The notes: a model not told the origin generated them from the letters alone. Positions 8,064 to 16,843 are shown, counted from the stretch's first letter. The stretch is DNA of 54,107 bases from Aquamicrobium aerolatum DSM 21857 (GCF_900113935.1 NZ_FORF01000019.1:1-54107), one strand, 5' to 3'. A program made the numbers and translations.

Positions 8064-8236
8064 TCTGGTTTGGGGAGATTTTTCCACTGAGAAGTGACCC
8101 ATGTTTGAACGCTGTTCTGCTCGTTTCGTGCGGGAGTTTCAGGTGTTGGACCTGGCGCTTTTGAGCGTTATCCGGCGCTGGCATTTCCGGGACGTTTATC
8201 GATCCGGGAGATTGCGCGGCGCACCACTTCATTAAA
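8041..8236 (+). mobile_element. IS21-family left-end remnant
   Basis: It begins TGTTGATTTCC and carries two copies of a CTGAGAAGTGA motif (8052 and 8088), the multiple terminal repeats typical of an IS21 subgroup. Then comes the start of istA: VLDLALLSVIRRWHFRD (from about 8142), a frameshift, and LSIREIARRT in another frame. The coding part stops near 8236, so only the left end remains. Confidence 0.7.
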
Positions 8237-8401
8237 CTGCGCTGATCCTGCGCCTCGCCCCCTAACCACCTCCGTTTGATGCGGGCGAGACGCTGATCAG
8301 GCCGACCGCCTTGGGAAAAAAAATAGAAATGCCCACCCAACGACCGGAATGGGCGCATGCGGTCGTTCAATGCTCCATAAACCACCTCTACTAATGGTCA
8401 A

Positions 8402-8425
8402 AATCGACCAATCGACCAATCGACC
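8402..8425. repeat. Three tandem copies of AATCGACC
   Basis: Three perfect, contiguous 8-base units. The location is between an IS21 and an IS6 remnant, so this may be slippage debris. No gene depends on it. Confidence 0.8.
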
Positions 8426-8558
8426 GGAAACGATTCGAACTTTTTCAACGCCAAACATCGCCGTTTCTACGCTTCTTCGCGTAAGGCCCGTCTCACGCTC
8501 TTTGCGCGAGCGTAGTTTCGGCGGCTATCGGCGGTAACAGAGGGCAACCGGCGGCATT

Positions 8559-8606
8559 TGGCGCGCCCTAAAAGATTCGAACCTGTGACTTTCGACTTAA
8601 AAGCAT
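8559..8606 (-). other. tRNA 3'-half-like sequence, possible old attachment site
   Basis: On the minus strand CTTTTAA (a lysine-type anticodon loop) is followed by AAAGTC, then ACAGGTTCGAATC (a near-perfect T-arm with TTCGAAT loop), and ends GGGCGCGCCA. T-stem pairing is 4 of 5. No matching 5' acceptor or D-arm is present, so it is not a whole tRNA. Such 3' halves are left by integrases, but no integrase is visible. Confidence 0.3.
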
Positions 8607-8689
8607 CAGCCGATGCACGCGCAATCGTGGATTCGGAATCGCCGAAGCGGCAGAACAACTGACCTATATATGACCCCGACTATCTTCGG

Positions 8690-8942
8690 TCAGCAAAGCA
8701 GTTCTCCAGGAAAGCGCTGGCATGTACCGGTCGACCGGTATCCGGCAAAGCCAATATCTGAACAACCGCATTGAGCAGGACCATCGCCGCATCAAGCGCC
8801 GGATATGTTCAAATCAACAAACACCGCCGCCACGATCCTGTTCGGGATCAAGATAGTTCACATGACGCGAAAACGACAGGCGAGGCACGCCTACAATCTG
8901 GGACCATCACTCGCCGAGTAGTTTGAAATAGTCGCTGCCTGA
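8690..8942 (+). pseudogene. IS6-family transposase, decayed C-terminal part
   Basis: Fragments of an IS26/IS6100-type DDE transposase are readable across several frames: AKQFSRKALA, then QYLNNRIEQDHRRIKRRI, then ATILFGIKIVHMTRKRQARHAYN and a terminal FEIVAA. NRIEQDHR contains the catalytic Glu. Frameshifts, a deletion near 8813 and an internal TAG show it is dead. A second remnant of the same family lies at 41175-41664 in the same orientation. Confidence 0.8.
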
Positions 8943-9053
8943 ATGTTCGTCCGAATGGCACGTTTGCGACAAAGCCCGCTCGCGCGCGGCAGCTCGCCGA
9001 CCCTGCGTGCGCCGCAAGTTGCATTGCAGGATCGGCGACGTGCCTTTGAACTA

Positions 9054-9884
9054 TCAGCGCGCGAGGTTGCGCGCACGCAGCCACTCGACAGATGGCAGGA
9101 TGCCTGCCTTGTCGCGCAGCTCCAGGATCAGGCGTGGCTTTGACGTCAGTTCGCCCAGAGCGCGGAACACGGCGTGCCAGCTGATGTTGCCTTCGCCGAT
9201 GGTCCAGTGGCGGTCGGCATAGCCGTCTGCGTCCTGCAAGTGGATGTGCTGCAATGAATTGCCCGCCCGGCGCACGAAGTAGTCGACCGGCGGCGCCCCC
9301 GTCGAACCACAGGCATAATGTGCGTGGCCGGTGTCGATCGAGACAGCCATGGCGCTTGAGTTGAAATCCTCGACCAGTATGCGTCGAATGTCCGGATCCT
9401 TGTCCATGATGTTTTCGACCACCATCGTCACGCCGATCTCTTCAGCGCGGCGAACCGCCTCGTCCATCGTGGCATGGGTATGGTCGAGCACGGATTGATA
9501 GGCCTGACGGCCTGGCGCGTTGTCGAGGTTGTGATAGTCCCAGGTGATGTAAGGCGAGTGGATCACCATCTGCGTCGCGCCGAGAAATTCACAGACTTCC
9601 AGCCCCTGCAGCATACGGCGGGTGACAACCTTCTGGATCTCCTTGTCCGGACTCGCGATATGAAGGCCCCAGAACGGTCCGTGAATGCCAAGGCGGCCGT
9701 TGTAGCCTGACAGAAGCTCCTTCGCACGCGTTGCAACCGGCTTCCAGTCATCGTCGAGCGCGCCGGGAACGCAGAAATCCTGCAACTCCAGATCTCGGTT
9801 CTCGTCGACGATGAAGTCGCGGAGATGTTCAAGTTCCGTCACCGTAATGGCGGCGCCGAGCAGGGGTAGGTCGTACATGGTCAT
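9054..9884 (-). CDS. Sugar phosphate isomerase/epimerase-like TIM-barrel protein
   Basis: A 276-residue xylose-isomerase-like TIM barrel (AP endonuclease family 2 fold). Putative metal ligands sit in MVVENIMD (Glu), SIDTGHAHY (Asp, His), HIHLQDADG (His) and LILELRD (Glu), the order expected for a divalent-metal isomerase or epimerase. Cytoplasmic, no signal. It overlaps the HAD gene by 4 bases, so it is the last gene of the importer operon that starts near 16.8 kb. It would act on the sugar released after phosphodiester cleavage and dephosphorylation. That position in the pathway is inference; the substrate is not known. Confidence 0.85.
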   Translation of the reverse strand: MTMYDLPLLGAAITVTELEHLRDFIVDENRDLELQDFCVPGALDDDWKPVATRAKELLSGYNGRLGIHGPFWGLHIASPDKEIQKVVTRRMLQGLEVCEFLGATQMVIHSPYITWDYHNLDNAPGRQAYQSVLDHTHATMDEAVRRAEEIGVTMVVENIMDKDPDIRRILVEDFNSSAMAVSIDTGHAHYACGSTGAPPVDYFVRRAGNSLQHIHLQDADGYADRHWTIGEGNISWHAVFRALGELTSKPRLILELRDKAGILPSVEWLRARNLAR

Positions 9885-10561
9885 GCTTCCTCAAGGATGT
9901 TGTTTAAAAGCGTTGCAAGAAGGTCGTGAAACTCGGACATGCCGTTGACCAAATGGTCTGCGCCTGCAGCGCGAAGGGTATCAGCGTGCCCGACACGATC
10001 GTCGGAAGGAGCGACGAAGCCCACAGCCATGCACCCTGCTTCCTTGGCGCAGTGGATGCCGTGGATGTTGTCGTCGATAAAGACCGCTTCACGCGGGTCG
10101 ACGCCCAGTTGCCGGCATGCATGGAGCGCCAGATCGGGCGCCGGCTTCGGCTGCGCGACGTGTTCGGCGGAATACACGTGCCCGCCAAAATGGGCCGCGA
10201 GCGGCGTTCGGCCAATCGACAGTTCGAGACGCAGCACCGAAGAATTGGAGCAGATGGCGCGCTCGAGCGGAAAATCGCACAGCACCCGTTCAATACCCGG
10301 AATGTAGGGAATTGAAGTTTCAAACATCTCAAAAAGGATGTCGTCGCTGCGCGCGAAAACCGTTGCTGCATCCAACCCGTTCGAAGCCATCCAGCGACGG
10401 CTGTCGCGTGCTGAATTGCCGGAGAAAATCGCCCTCGCCTCGTGCTGGCTCATCGGGCGTCCGGCTTCTGTGACTGCCTGTGCCAGGGCACCACAGCCCA
10501 TCGGCTCGCTGTCGATGACGACTCCGTCGCAATCGAACAGGATCGCCTTGATGCCGCTCAT
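9881..10561 (-). CDS. HAD-superfamily phosphatase
   Basis: A 226-residue beta-phosphoglucomutase/phosphoglycolate-phosphatase-type HAD hydrolase. All four motifs are present: DCDGVVIDSEP (nucleophile Asp and acid Asp, about residues 9-13), ICSNSS, KPAPD (Lys) and VFIDDN. A helical cap lies between motif I and motif II. It overlaps the genes on both sides by 4 bases (ATGA-type coupling). Coming straight after a phosphodiesterase, it most likely removes phosphate from the sugar or polyol phosphate that enzyme releases. Family membership is firm; substrate is inferred. Confidence 0.9.
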   Translation of the reverse strand: MSGIKAILFDCDGVVIDSEPMGCGALAQAVTEAGRPMSQHEARAIFSGNSARDSRRWMASNGLDAATVFARSDDILFEMFETSIPYIPGIERVLCDFPLERAICSNSSVLRLELSIGRTPLAAHFGGHVYSAEHVAQPKPAPDLALHACRQLGVDPREAVFIDDNIHGIHCAKEAGCMAVGFVAPSDDRVGHADTLRAAGADHLVNGMSEFHDLLATLLNNILEEA

Positions 10562-11322
10562 TGTCCCGGCTCCATCTCGCGCATCAGCGCCTGTAAGGTC
10601 ACCGGATCGTCGGAAACGATGAAGAGCGGCTTGACGGCGAGCCAGCGGCGCATCTGGTCGGGATCATTGATCGTCCAGACCGAGCAGTTCTCCACCCCCC
10701 AGTCGCTGGCGATGAGATCGAATTCCGCCGCAAACAATTCATGATGGACTCCAAGAATGTGCGGCAGGCCGCGCAGCTTCTCCATCATCGCCGCAAGACC
10801 GCCATGACGCGCTGCTGATTGTGCGTTCACCGAAACGAGGCGGCGCATCTCTGGCGCGATCTCGCGCACCCTCTCGACGACGCTCACGTCAAAGCTGTGC
10901 AATGCTGCCCGCGCGGCAAGGCCAGCGGAGCGGAGCGCCGCGGATGCCTTCTCGACCAGCCCGTCATAGGGTCTGCCGTCGCCGCCGGACTTCAGCTCCA
11001 CCCATGGCTCGATGCGCGGGTCCTGAGCCAGAATGGCCAGGACCTCTTCCAGCGTCGGCGGGCATTCGTCGATCAGCGCGCCATCCGGTCCGCGCAACTT
11101 GAGCTGTTTGCGCTCTGCTTGCGTCAGCTTGCGCACATCACCGCTGCCATTGGTGGTGCGCTCAAGTGTTGCGTCGTGGATCACGACCATCTCGCCTTCA
11201 TCGGTCAGATGGACGTCGAATTCGACCGCGTCGAACCCGTACTCAAGGGTGTTGCGAAAGCCGAGCAGCGAATTCTCGGCCCAAAGATTGCGGGCACCGC
11301 GGTGCGCCATGATGCGGGACAT
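10558..11322 (-). CDS. Glycerophosphodiester phosphodiesterase family protein
   Basis: A 254-residue GDPD-type TIM barrel that splits phosphodiesters into a phosphomonoester and an alcohol. MAHRGARNLWAENSL gives the catalytic His and the Glu-Asn pair, DAVEFDVHLTDEGEMVVIHD supplies the metal-binding Glu/Asp and the second His, and WVELKSG the later Glu. No signal peptide, so it acts in the cytoplasm on an imported diester, like UgpQ or the agrocinopine enzyme AccF. It is encoded 15 bases after an ABC permease and overlaps the HAD phosphatase gene. That coupling supports import, cleavage and dephosphorylation as one pathway. Confidence 0.9.
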   Translation of the reverse strand: MSRIMAHRGARNLWAENSLLGFRNTLEYGFDAVEFDVHLTDEGEMVVIHDATLERTTNGSGDVRKLTQAERKQLKLRGPDGALIDECPPTLEEVLAILAQDPRIEPWVELKSGGDGRPYDGLVEKASAALRSAGLAARAALHSFDVSVVERVREIAPEMRRLVSVNAQSAARHGGLAAMMEKLRGLPHILGVHHELFAAEFDLIASDWGVENCSVWTINDPDQMRRWLAVKPLFIVSDDPVTLQALMREMEPGQ

Positions 11323-11337
11323 TGAGGGTCTTCCGGT

Positions 11338-12210
11338 TCAACGAATGGTAGGATCGAGACGGTCGCGCAGCCAGTCTCCGAGCAGCGAGATCGACAGCGT
11401 GGTCAACACGATGACCACCGATGGCGCGAGCATGATCCAGGGTGCTCGCGTCAGATATTCGCGCCCAAAGCCGACCATGTTGCCAAGTGACGTCTGCGGC
11501 GGCTGAACACCGAGGCCGAGGAAGCTGAGACCGGATTCCATCAGAATGATTTCTGGGAAGGTCAGCGTCATTGACACGATCAGCGTCGAGGCGACATTGG
11601 GCAAAATGTGGCGCAGATAGACCCGGCTTGGCTTTGCGCCGAGCTGCACGACAGCGCCGGCATAGCCTTGCGCGGAGGCAGAAATGGCAAGTCCACGAGC
11701 GATGCGCGCATAACGCTCCCAGCCATAGAAACCCATCAGGCAGACGAGCAGCACCATCGACGTGCCGAAGAAGGCCAGCACCGCCAGTGACATGATCAGG
11801 AACGGCAGCGCGGCCTGAAAGTCTGCCAGGGCCATCACCGCGTTCTCCACCCAACCGCGAAATTGCGCAGCCAGAAAGCCAAGCCCGGTGCCAACAACCG
11901 CCGACAAGATGGTCGCGCCGAAGGCAATCACCAGCGAGACCCGAATAGACTGCATCAGACGTGAAAGGACGTCACGGCCCAGATCGTCGGTGCCCAGCCA
12001 ATGGCCCGGCGTTCCCGGTTCGGCCATCCGCGCGCCGAGATCCATCTTGGTTATGGGATAAGGGCGGAGCTGGTCAGCGAAGATCGCGACCAGAACCATT
12101 GCCAGTAGCCAAAGCGCGCACAGCCAGATCAACACCGGCATTTTCTGCCGGAGGCGTGACAGGAAGCCTTGCTTGGCGGGTGCTTCCGCGGAAAGAGCGG
12201 CAACAGTCAT
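11338..12210 (-). CDS. ABC transporter permease, oligopeptide/opine type (DppC-like)
   Basis: A 290-residue inner-membrane permease of the DppC/OppC class. A cytoplasmic N-terminus and first helix (MPVLIWLCALWLLAMVLVAI) are followed by a long periplasmic segment with the family words HWLGTDDLGRDVLSRLMQSIR. Five further helices follow, with the EAA-like loop ARGLAISASAQGYAGAVVQLGA. It forms a heterodimer with the permease encoded 12 bases upstream. Together with two ATPases and a family-5 binding protein it makes a complete importer. Confidence 0.92.
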   Translation of the reverse strand: MTVAALSAEAPAKQGFLSRLRQKMPVLIWLCALWLLAMVLVAIFADQLRPYPITKMDLGARMAEPGTPGHWLGTDDLGRDVLSRLMQSIRVSLVIAFGATILSAVVGTGLGFLAAQFRGWVENAVMALADFQAALPFLIMSLAVLAFFGTSMVLLVCLMGFYGWERYARIARGLAISASAQGYAGAVVQLGAKPSRVYLRHILPNVASTLIVSMTLTFPEIILMESGLSFLGLGVQPPQTSLGNMVGFGREYLTRAPWIMLAPSVVIVLTTLSISLLGDWLRDRLDPTIR

Positions 12211-12222
12211 GAGACGATGTCC

Positions 12223-13152
12223 TCAATGCGCCGCGCGCTTGGAGCGCAGGCGTGGATCGAGCAGGCCGTAGGCCAGATCGACGAGAAAGTTGGCGACGAT
12301 CATCGAGCAGGCGATGACGAGCAGCAGCGACTGAACGACGGCCAGGTCACGGTTGGCGACTGAGGTGACGATCAACCGCCCAACGCCCGGCCAGGAGAAG
12401 ATGCTCTCAACGACGGCCGCACCTGCGATCAGCGAACCGACCATGAAGCCCAGCAGCGTGACAATCGGCACCGCTGCGTTCGGCAACGCATGCTTCCAGA
12501 CGACGTCGCGCCAGCTGAGGCCCTTGGCCATGGCCGTGCGAATATATGGCTGTCCCAGCACCTCGATCATCGCCGAGCGCGAAAACCGCGCCATGATGCC
12601 GATGCCGCCAACCGAGAGCGTCGCGATCGGCAGGATCGCGTGCCGCCAGCTATCCTGGCCGCCCGATGGCAGCCAGCCAAGCGTCACCGCAAAGATCAAA
12701 ACGAGGATCAGGCCGAGGACGAAGGACGGAACCGTGAAGCCGAAGATGGACAGGGTAATCACGCCACGATCTGCAATCGATTGACGATGCAACGCGGCGT
12801 AGACTCCGGCGGGAATACCGATCGCGACCTTGAGGATCAATGCCGGAACAGTGATCGCGAGCGTCGCCGGGATACGCGACATGACCAGTTCAAGCGCCGG
12901 CACCTGATCGCGCATCGAGACGCCGAAATCGAGGGTCAGCACCTGCGCGATGTAGGCCAGATACTGCTTCCACAGTGGATCGTTGAGGCCCCAGCGCTCG
13001 CGAAAGGCATTGATGGCGTCCTGCGGTGCATCGGGGCCAAGCAATATGATCGCCGGGTCGCCGGAAAGACGCAGCACCAGAAAGGCAAACGTCATCACCA
13101 GCATCAATGTCAGGAACGCCCGGACGAGACGGATCAGAATGTGATTAAGCAT
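12223..13152 (-). CDS. ABC transporter permease, oligopeptide/opine type (DppB-like)
   Basis: A 309-residue permease of the DppB/OppB class. The N-terminal helix ILIRLVRAFLTLMLVMTFAFLVLRLSGDP and the DPLWKQYLAYIAQVLTLDFGVSM segment are typical. The C-terminal half has GLSWRDVVWKHALPNAAVPIVTLLG and IFSWPGVGRLIVTSVANRDL. Six helices are predicted. It overlaps the upstream ATPase gene by 8 bases and partners with the DppC-like permease. Confidence 0.92.
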   Translation of the reverse strand: MLNHILIRLVRAFLTLMLVMTFAFLVLRLSGDPAIILLGPDAPQDAINAFRERWGLNDPLWKQYLAYIAQVLTLDFGVSMRDQVPALELVMSRIPATLAITVPALILKVAIGIPAGVYAALHRQSIADRGVITLSIFGFTVPSFVLGLILVLIFAVTLGWLPSGGQDSWRHAILPIATLSVGGIGIMARFSRSAMIEVLGQPYIRTAMAKGLSWRDVVWKHALPNAAVPIVTLLGFMVGSLIAGAAVVESIFSWPGVGRLIVTSVANRDLAVVQSLLLVIACSMIVANFLVDLAYGLLDPRLRSKRAAH

Positions 13153-14140
13153 GGGTCAGTTGCTTCTCGTCCTGAAAAGGAAGGGTCCGCAGCTTCAGAC
13201 AGGCAGCAAGACGGCCATTGTCGCGCATCAGCGATGGCACCTTTGCCTTGCAGGCTGCATCGGCAAAGCGGCAACGCGGGTGAAACGCGCAGCCGGAGGG
13301 ACGCGCGGCCGGGTTTGGTGGCTCTCCTTGCAAGACGATGCGGTTCGTCATGCCGGTTCCCGCTTGTGGCACCGAAGACACCAGCGCCTGCGTGTAGGGA
13401 TGCAACGGCCTGGCGAAAATCTCTTCGGCCGAGCCCTCCTCGACAATGCGTCCCAGATACATCACGACCACACGGTCGCACAGATTGCGAACCACCTTCA
13501 GATCGTGGCTGATGAAGACCATGGTCAGGTCTTCGTCCTGCTGGAGATCGTAGAGCAGATTGACGACCTGGGCCTGGATGGAGACGTCGAGGGCCGACAC
13601 AGGCTCGTCGCAGACGAGAAATTTCGGCGACATCGCAAGGGCGCGGGCAATCACGACGCGCTGACGCTGGCCGCCGGACAGTTCCAGCGGATAGCGGTCA
13701 GCCTGATCGGCGCGCAAGCCGACCTTCTCCATCAATTCCATCACGCGGGCACCTATCTGCTCGCGCGGCATCAGTCTGTGAATTTCGAGCGGTTCCGCGA
13801 TCTGGTCGGCAATGGTCATCCGACGGTCGAGTGCGGCCAGCGGATCCTGAAAGATCAGCTGCATGTCGCGGCGCAGCGCTCGCCATTTGGGCGTCGCCGG
13901 CATCGGCATCAGCGCCCCTTGCCACAGCACCTCGCCATCGGTCGGCGCCTCGATGCCAAGCAGCATACGCCCGAGGGTCGATTTTCCCGATCCGGATTCG
14001 CCGACAACACCAACGATTTCGCCAGCACGGATTTCAAGATCGATACCATCGACCGCGGTCACCGTTGACGGCTTGCCGAAAAGCTTCTTGCCGGTGGTGT
14101 ATCGTTGGCAAAGTCGGGATGCCTTTAGCAGCACGCTCAT
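13145..14140 (-). CDS. ABC transporter ATP-binding protein (DppF/OppF-like)
   Basis: A 331-residue ATPase. Walker A is GESGSGKST, the signature is LSGGQRQRVVIARAL and Walker B is FLVCDEPVSALD, followed by the switch His in ISHDL. The C-terminal oligopeptide-transporter zinc-cluster-like motif AARPSGCAFHPRC is present. The start is ATG 14140, which overlaps the stop of the preceding ATPase (ATGA). Longer frames lack a ribosome site and extend into the upstream gene. Confidence 0.92.
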   Translation of the reverse strand: MSVLLKASRLCQRYTTGKKLFGKPSTVTAVDGIDLEIRAGEIVGVVGESGSGKSTLGRMLLGIEAPTDGEVLWQGALMPMPATPKWRALRRDMQLIFQDPLAALDRRMTIADQIAEPLEIHRLMPREQIGARVMELMEKVGLRADQADRYPLELSGGQRQRVVIARALAMSPKFLVCDEPVSALDVSIQAQVVNLLYDLQQDEDLTMVFISHDLKVVRNLCDRVVVMYLGRIVEEGSAEEIFARPLHPYTQALVSSVPQAGTGMTNRIVLQGEPPNPAARPSGCAFHPRCRFADAACKAKVPSLMRDNGRLAACLKLRTLPFQDEKQLTHA

Positions 14141-15138
14141 CTCACGTACTCGGTCGTTTTCACGGAATGGCCATAGGCAGGCACCACCGCGTGAGCGGCT
14201 GGATTGAAACAGGCAAGGTCGCAGCCATCGTCCTGACGGACGAGTCCGGGTTGGACACTGGTACAAAAGTCACTCGCACTTGTGCAGCGCGGCGAAAACG
14301 AACAGCCCGTTGGCAGATGGCGCGGATCGGGCACGGTGCCGTAGATCGGCACGAGACGTTGGCGAGGTCCATCCAGTTGCGGGATCGCCTGAAACAGACC
14401 GACCGTGTACGGATGACGCGGACTTTCGAAGAGCCCCCGAATGCCGTTTTGCTCGACGACCCGGCCGGCATACATCACTGCCGCGCGATCGCACACGGCC
14501 GAGACAGCGCCGAGATCATGGCTGATGAAGACCATCGCCATGCCGGTCTCTTCCCGGATTCTGGCGAGAAGGTCGAGAATCTGCGCCTGAATCGTGGCAT
14601 CAAGCGCCGTTGTCGGCTCGTCGGCGATCAACAGATCGGGTTCGCCGGCCAAAGCCATGGCGATCATGATGCGCTGACACTGGCCACCCGAAAATTCATG
14701 CGGATAAAGATCGATACGCGTCGAGGCAGACGGAATGCCGACGAGATCCATCAGGCGAATGGCTTCGACCCTCGCCGCTGCGCCCTTGAGGCCGCGATGC
14801 AGGCGGATGCTCTCGATCAGCTGTTTACCCACCCGTTGGACGGGATTGAGCGAGGATGACGGATCCTGAAAGATCATGGCGATGCGCCCGCCGCGGACCG
14901 TTTCCAAGGTAGTACGTGGCGCATTGACAAGCTCTTGGCCGGCAAACTTGGCCGAGCCGCTGACCGCTGCCTTGAGCGGCAGAAGTCCGAGCGCCGCGAG
15001 CCATGTCACCGACTTCCCGCAGCCGCTTTCACCGACGAGGCCGACGGCCTCGCCCTCGCCGATTTCGAGATCGATGCCGTGGAGTACCTGCACGCCATCA
15101 AACGAGACTTTGAGATCACGGATCGAGACCAAACTCAT
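14137..15138 (-). CDS. ABC transporter ATP-binding protein (DppD/OppD-like)
   Basis: A 333-residue ATPase paired with the following one. Walker A is GESGCGKS. The signature is FSGGQCQRIMIAMAL, with Phe replacing the usual Leu. Walker B is LLIADEPTTALD. The C-terminal PTGCSFSPRC motif matches peptide/opine importers. Start ATG 15138 follows AAAGGACGCAGG; an alternative ATG at 15162 would add eight residues. It is encoded 70 bases after the binding protein. Confidence 0.92.
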   Translation of the reverse strand: MSLVSIRDLKVSFDGVQVLHGIDLEIGEGEAVGLVGESGCGKSVTWLAALGLLPLKAAVSGSAKFAGQELVNAPRTTLETVRGGRIAMIFQDPSSSLNPVQRVGKQLIESIRLHRGLKGAAARVEAIRLMDLVGIPSASTRIDLYPHEFSGGQCQRIMIAMALAGEPDLLIADEPTTALDATIQAQILDLLARIREETGMAMVFISHDLGAVSAVCDRAAVMYAGRVVEQNGIRGLFESPRHPYTVGLFQAIPQLDGPRQRLVPIYGTVPDPRHLPTGCSFSPRCTSASDFCTSVQPGLVRQDDGCDLACFNPAAHAVVPAYGHSVKTTEYVR

Positions 15139-15208
15139 CCTGCGTCCTTTCCGTAATGTCATGAGAAAGCTGGCAGGCCCGCAGGGCCTGCCGTACCGAA
15201 GAAACAGA

Positions 15209-16843
15209 TCAGACGTTCCAATTGTCGCGACGGAAATCCATTGCGAACGCTGGTGCGGCCTTCCAGTTGAGTTCGGACTTCATGCCGGTGAACACGGCGT
15301 TCTGATGCAGCAACGTGTAGACTGGGTCTTCGCGCTCTGCGATCTCCAGCATGCGCCGGAAAGCCTTGCGACGCGTCTCGTGGTCGGTCGAGGTTTCCAG
15401 AACCACCGACATCTGGTTCAGCTCGGCATTGCTGTATTCGAGGTTCTGCTGGGCCTGACCGTTCGGGCCGAACTGGTTGACCATCGGCGTCACCGGATCG
15501 TTGACGAGGTTGGAAGCCGACCAGTCACGCAGGCCGCGCTCGCCTTCGCCGGCGAAGATCTGCGACCAGTTTTCCTTCATCTGGATCTCGACGTTGATGC
15601 CGGCCTGCTGCCACATCTCGGTCAGCACCTGACCGGTTGCAGTCTGGTTGGTATAGTAGTTGTTCAGCAGGAAATACGGGATCGCATCACCCTTGTAGTT
15701 CGCCTGCTTGAGCAGGTCGCGGGCCAGCTCCGGATTGAATTCCGGCACGGTCCAGTCTTCGATCAACATGTTCGAAGCCGCATAGCTGTCGAACTGAAGC
15801 CCCTTCGGCACCACGGTCTGACCGGCCCACAGGGCCTCCACGATGGCATTGCGGTCAATGGCGTGTGTCATGGCGCGACGCACCAGCGGATCAGCCATGA
15901 TCTCATTTTGGGTGTTGAATACCGAAACGCGGTGGTTCCAGATTGTCGATGACTGAACTTCAAGACCTGCTGTGTTGGCGATGGTGCCGATCTGGTCTGG
16001 CGGCAGGTCGCAGGCGAAGTCGTACTCGCCGGACAAGAGGCCGTTCACGCGGCTGGCGACTTCCGGCACTTCGATGAAACGGATGCGTTCAAGCGGCGGG
16101 CGACCGGCCCAGTGCTCGTCATGCGCCACCAAAGTCAGCGACACGTCCGGCTTGAATTCTTCGACCTTGTAGGCGCCGGTGGTGACGGGGCTTCGGGCCC
16201 ATTCGGCATAGGTCTTGGCTTCATCCCACGCGCGTTTGGAGGTGATCTGCGGTCCGCCAGCATAGAAGCGGCCTTCCAGCGTTACGTCCGGCGTCGCATT
16301 GTGGAAGCGCACCGTGTAGCGGTCGACGATCTCGACGCCGCGCAGTGCAGGCCAGAGGCGGCGCGCCGTACCTGGGACGCTAGCAGGCAGTTCCTTGTCG
16401 GTGTTGGGCTTGAAGTCTTCGGCGTAGATGGTGGTGCCGCCAACCGGCTCCGTACCGCCAAACAGGCGCTCGTCCGAGAACGAGAAGGCAACGTCTTCTG
16501 CTGTCATTTCGTCGCCATTGTGGAACTTGACGCCCTGGCGCAGCTTGAACTCGATCGTCTTGTCGTCGAGGCGCTTCCACTCGGTAGCCAATTCCGGCAC
16601 CGGGCCTTGATCGCCCATCCAGTTGCGGCCGATCAGCCCTTCCCAGAAATTGGGGTAGAACACGCGCTCACCGACGTTTGACTGCTCGTGCCAATTATCC
16701 AGCGTGTTGTTGTTGCTGATTTTCTGCACCGCGATGGTGATCGAACGGCGAGCGCCCTGCGCCATCAGGCTGCCCGGCAGGATGAGCGCGCCAAATGCTG
16801 CCCCACCCAAAAGTCCAAGAGATTGTCGACGATTGATATGCAT
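15209..16843 (-). CDS. Periplasmic solute-binding protein, family 5
   Basis: A 544-residue substrate-binding protein of the extracellular solute-binding family 5. The N-terminus carries NRRQSLGLLGGAAFGALILPGSLMAQG, a Tat-like (RRQSLGL) or Sec signal. The mature part shows the typical WEGLIGRNWMGDQG, ELATEWKRLDDKTIEFKLRQGVKFHNGDEMTAEDVAFSF and RRAMTHAIDRNAIVEALW. The start is ATG 16843 after GGGGC; ATG 16855 is also possible. It leads an eight-gene operon (importer, phosphodiesterase, phosphatase, isomerase). The family includes opine and agrocinopine receptors as well as peptide receptors, so the ligand cannot be read from sequence. Confidence 0.93.
   Translation of the reverse strand: MHINRRQSLGLLGGAAFGALILPGSLMAQGARRSITIAVQKISNNNTLDNWHEQSNVGERVFYPNFWEGLIGRNWMGDQGPVPELATEWKRLDDKTIEFKLRQGVKFHNGDEMTAEDVAFSFSDERLFGGTEPVGGTTIYAEDFKPNTDKELPASVPGTARRLWPALRGVEIVDRYTVRFHNATPDVTLEGRFYAGGPQITSKRAWDEAKTYAEWARSPVTTGAYKVEEFKPDVSLTLVAHDEHWAGRPPLERIRFIEVPEVASRVNGLLSGEYDFACDLPPDQIGTIANTAGLEVQSSTIWNHRVSVFNTQNEIMADPLVRRAMTHAIDRNAIVEALWAGQTVVPKGLQFDSYAASNMLIEDWTVPEFNPELARDLLKQANYKGDAIPYFLLNNYYTNQTATGQVLTEMWQQAGINVEIQMKENWSQIFAGEGERGLRDWSASNLVNDPVTPMVNQFGPNGQAQQNLEYSNAELNQMSVVLETSTDHETRRKAFRRMLEIAEREDPVYTLLHQNAVFTGMKSELNWKAAPAFAMDFRRDNWNV

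Larger units (their letters stand above)
8237..8689. other. Gene-free junk between IS remnants
   Basis: About 450 bases with no convincing gene. The only structures seen are a threefold AATCGACC tandem repeat (8402-8425) and a tRNA-3'-end-like stretch on the minus strand (8559-8606). Small frames here lack ribosome sites and recognised motifs. Confidence 0.5.

Noticed and set aside
8402..8425. CRISPR array
   Set aside because: The 8-base units are contiguous, without spacers, and number only three. No CRISPR repeat-spacer pattern or cas gene was seen anywhere in the window.
12490..13512. Plus-strand open frame of 340 codons across the importer permease genes
   Set aside because: Antisense to the DppB-like gene, low-complexity basic composition, no ribosome site.
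14876..15952. Plus-strand open frame of 358 codons across the binding protein and ATPase genes
   Set aside because: Antisense shadow; both real genes have complete family motifs on the other strand.
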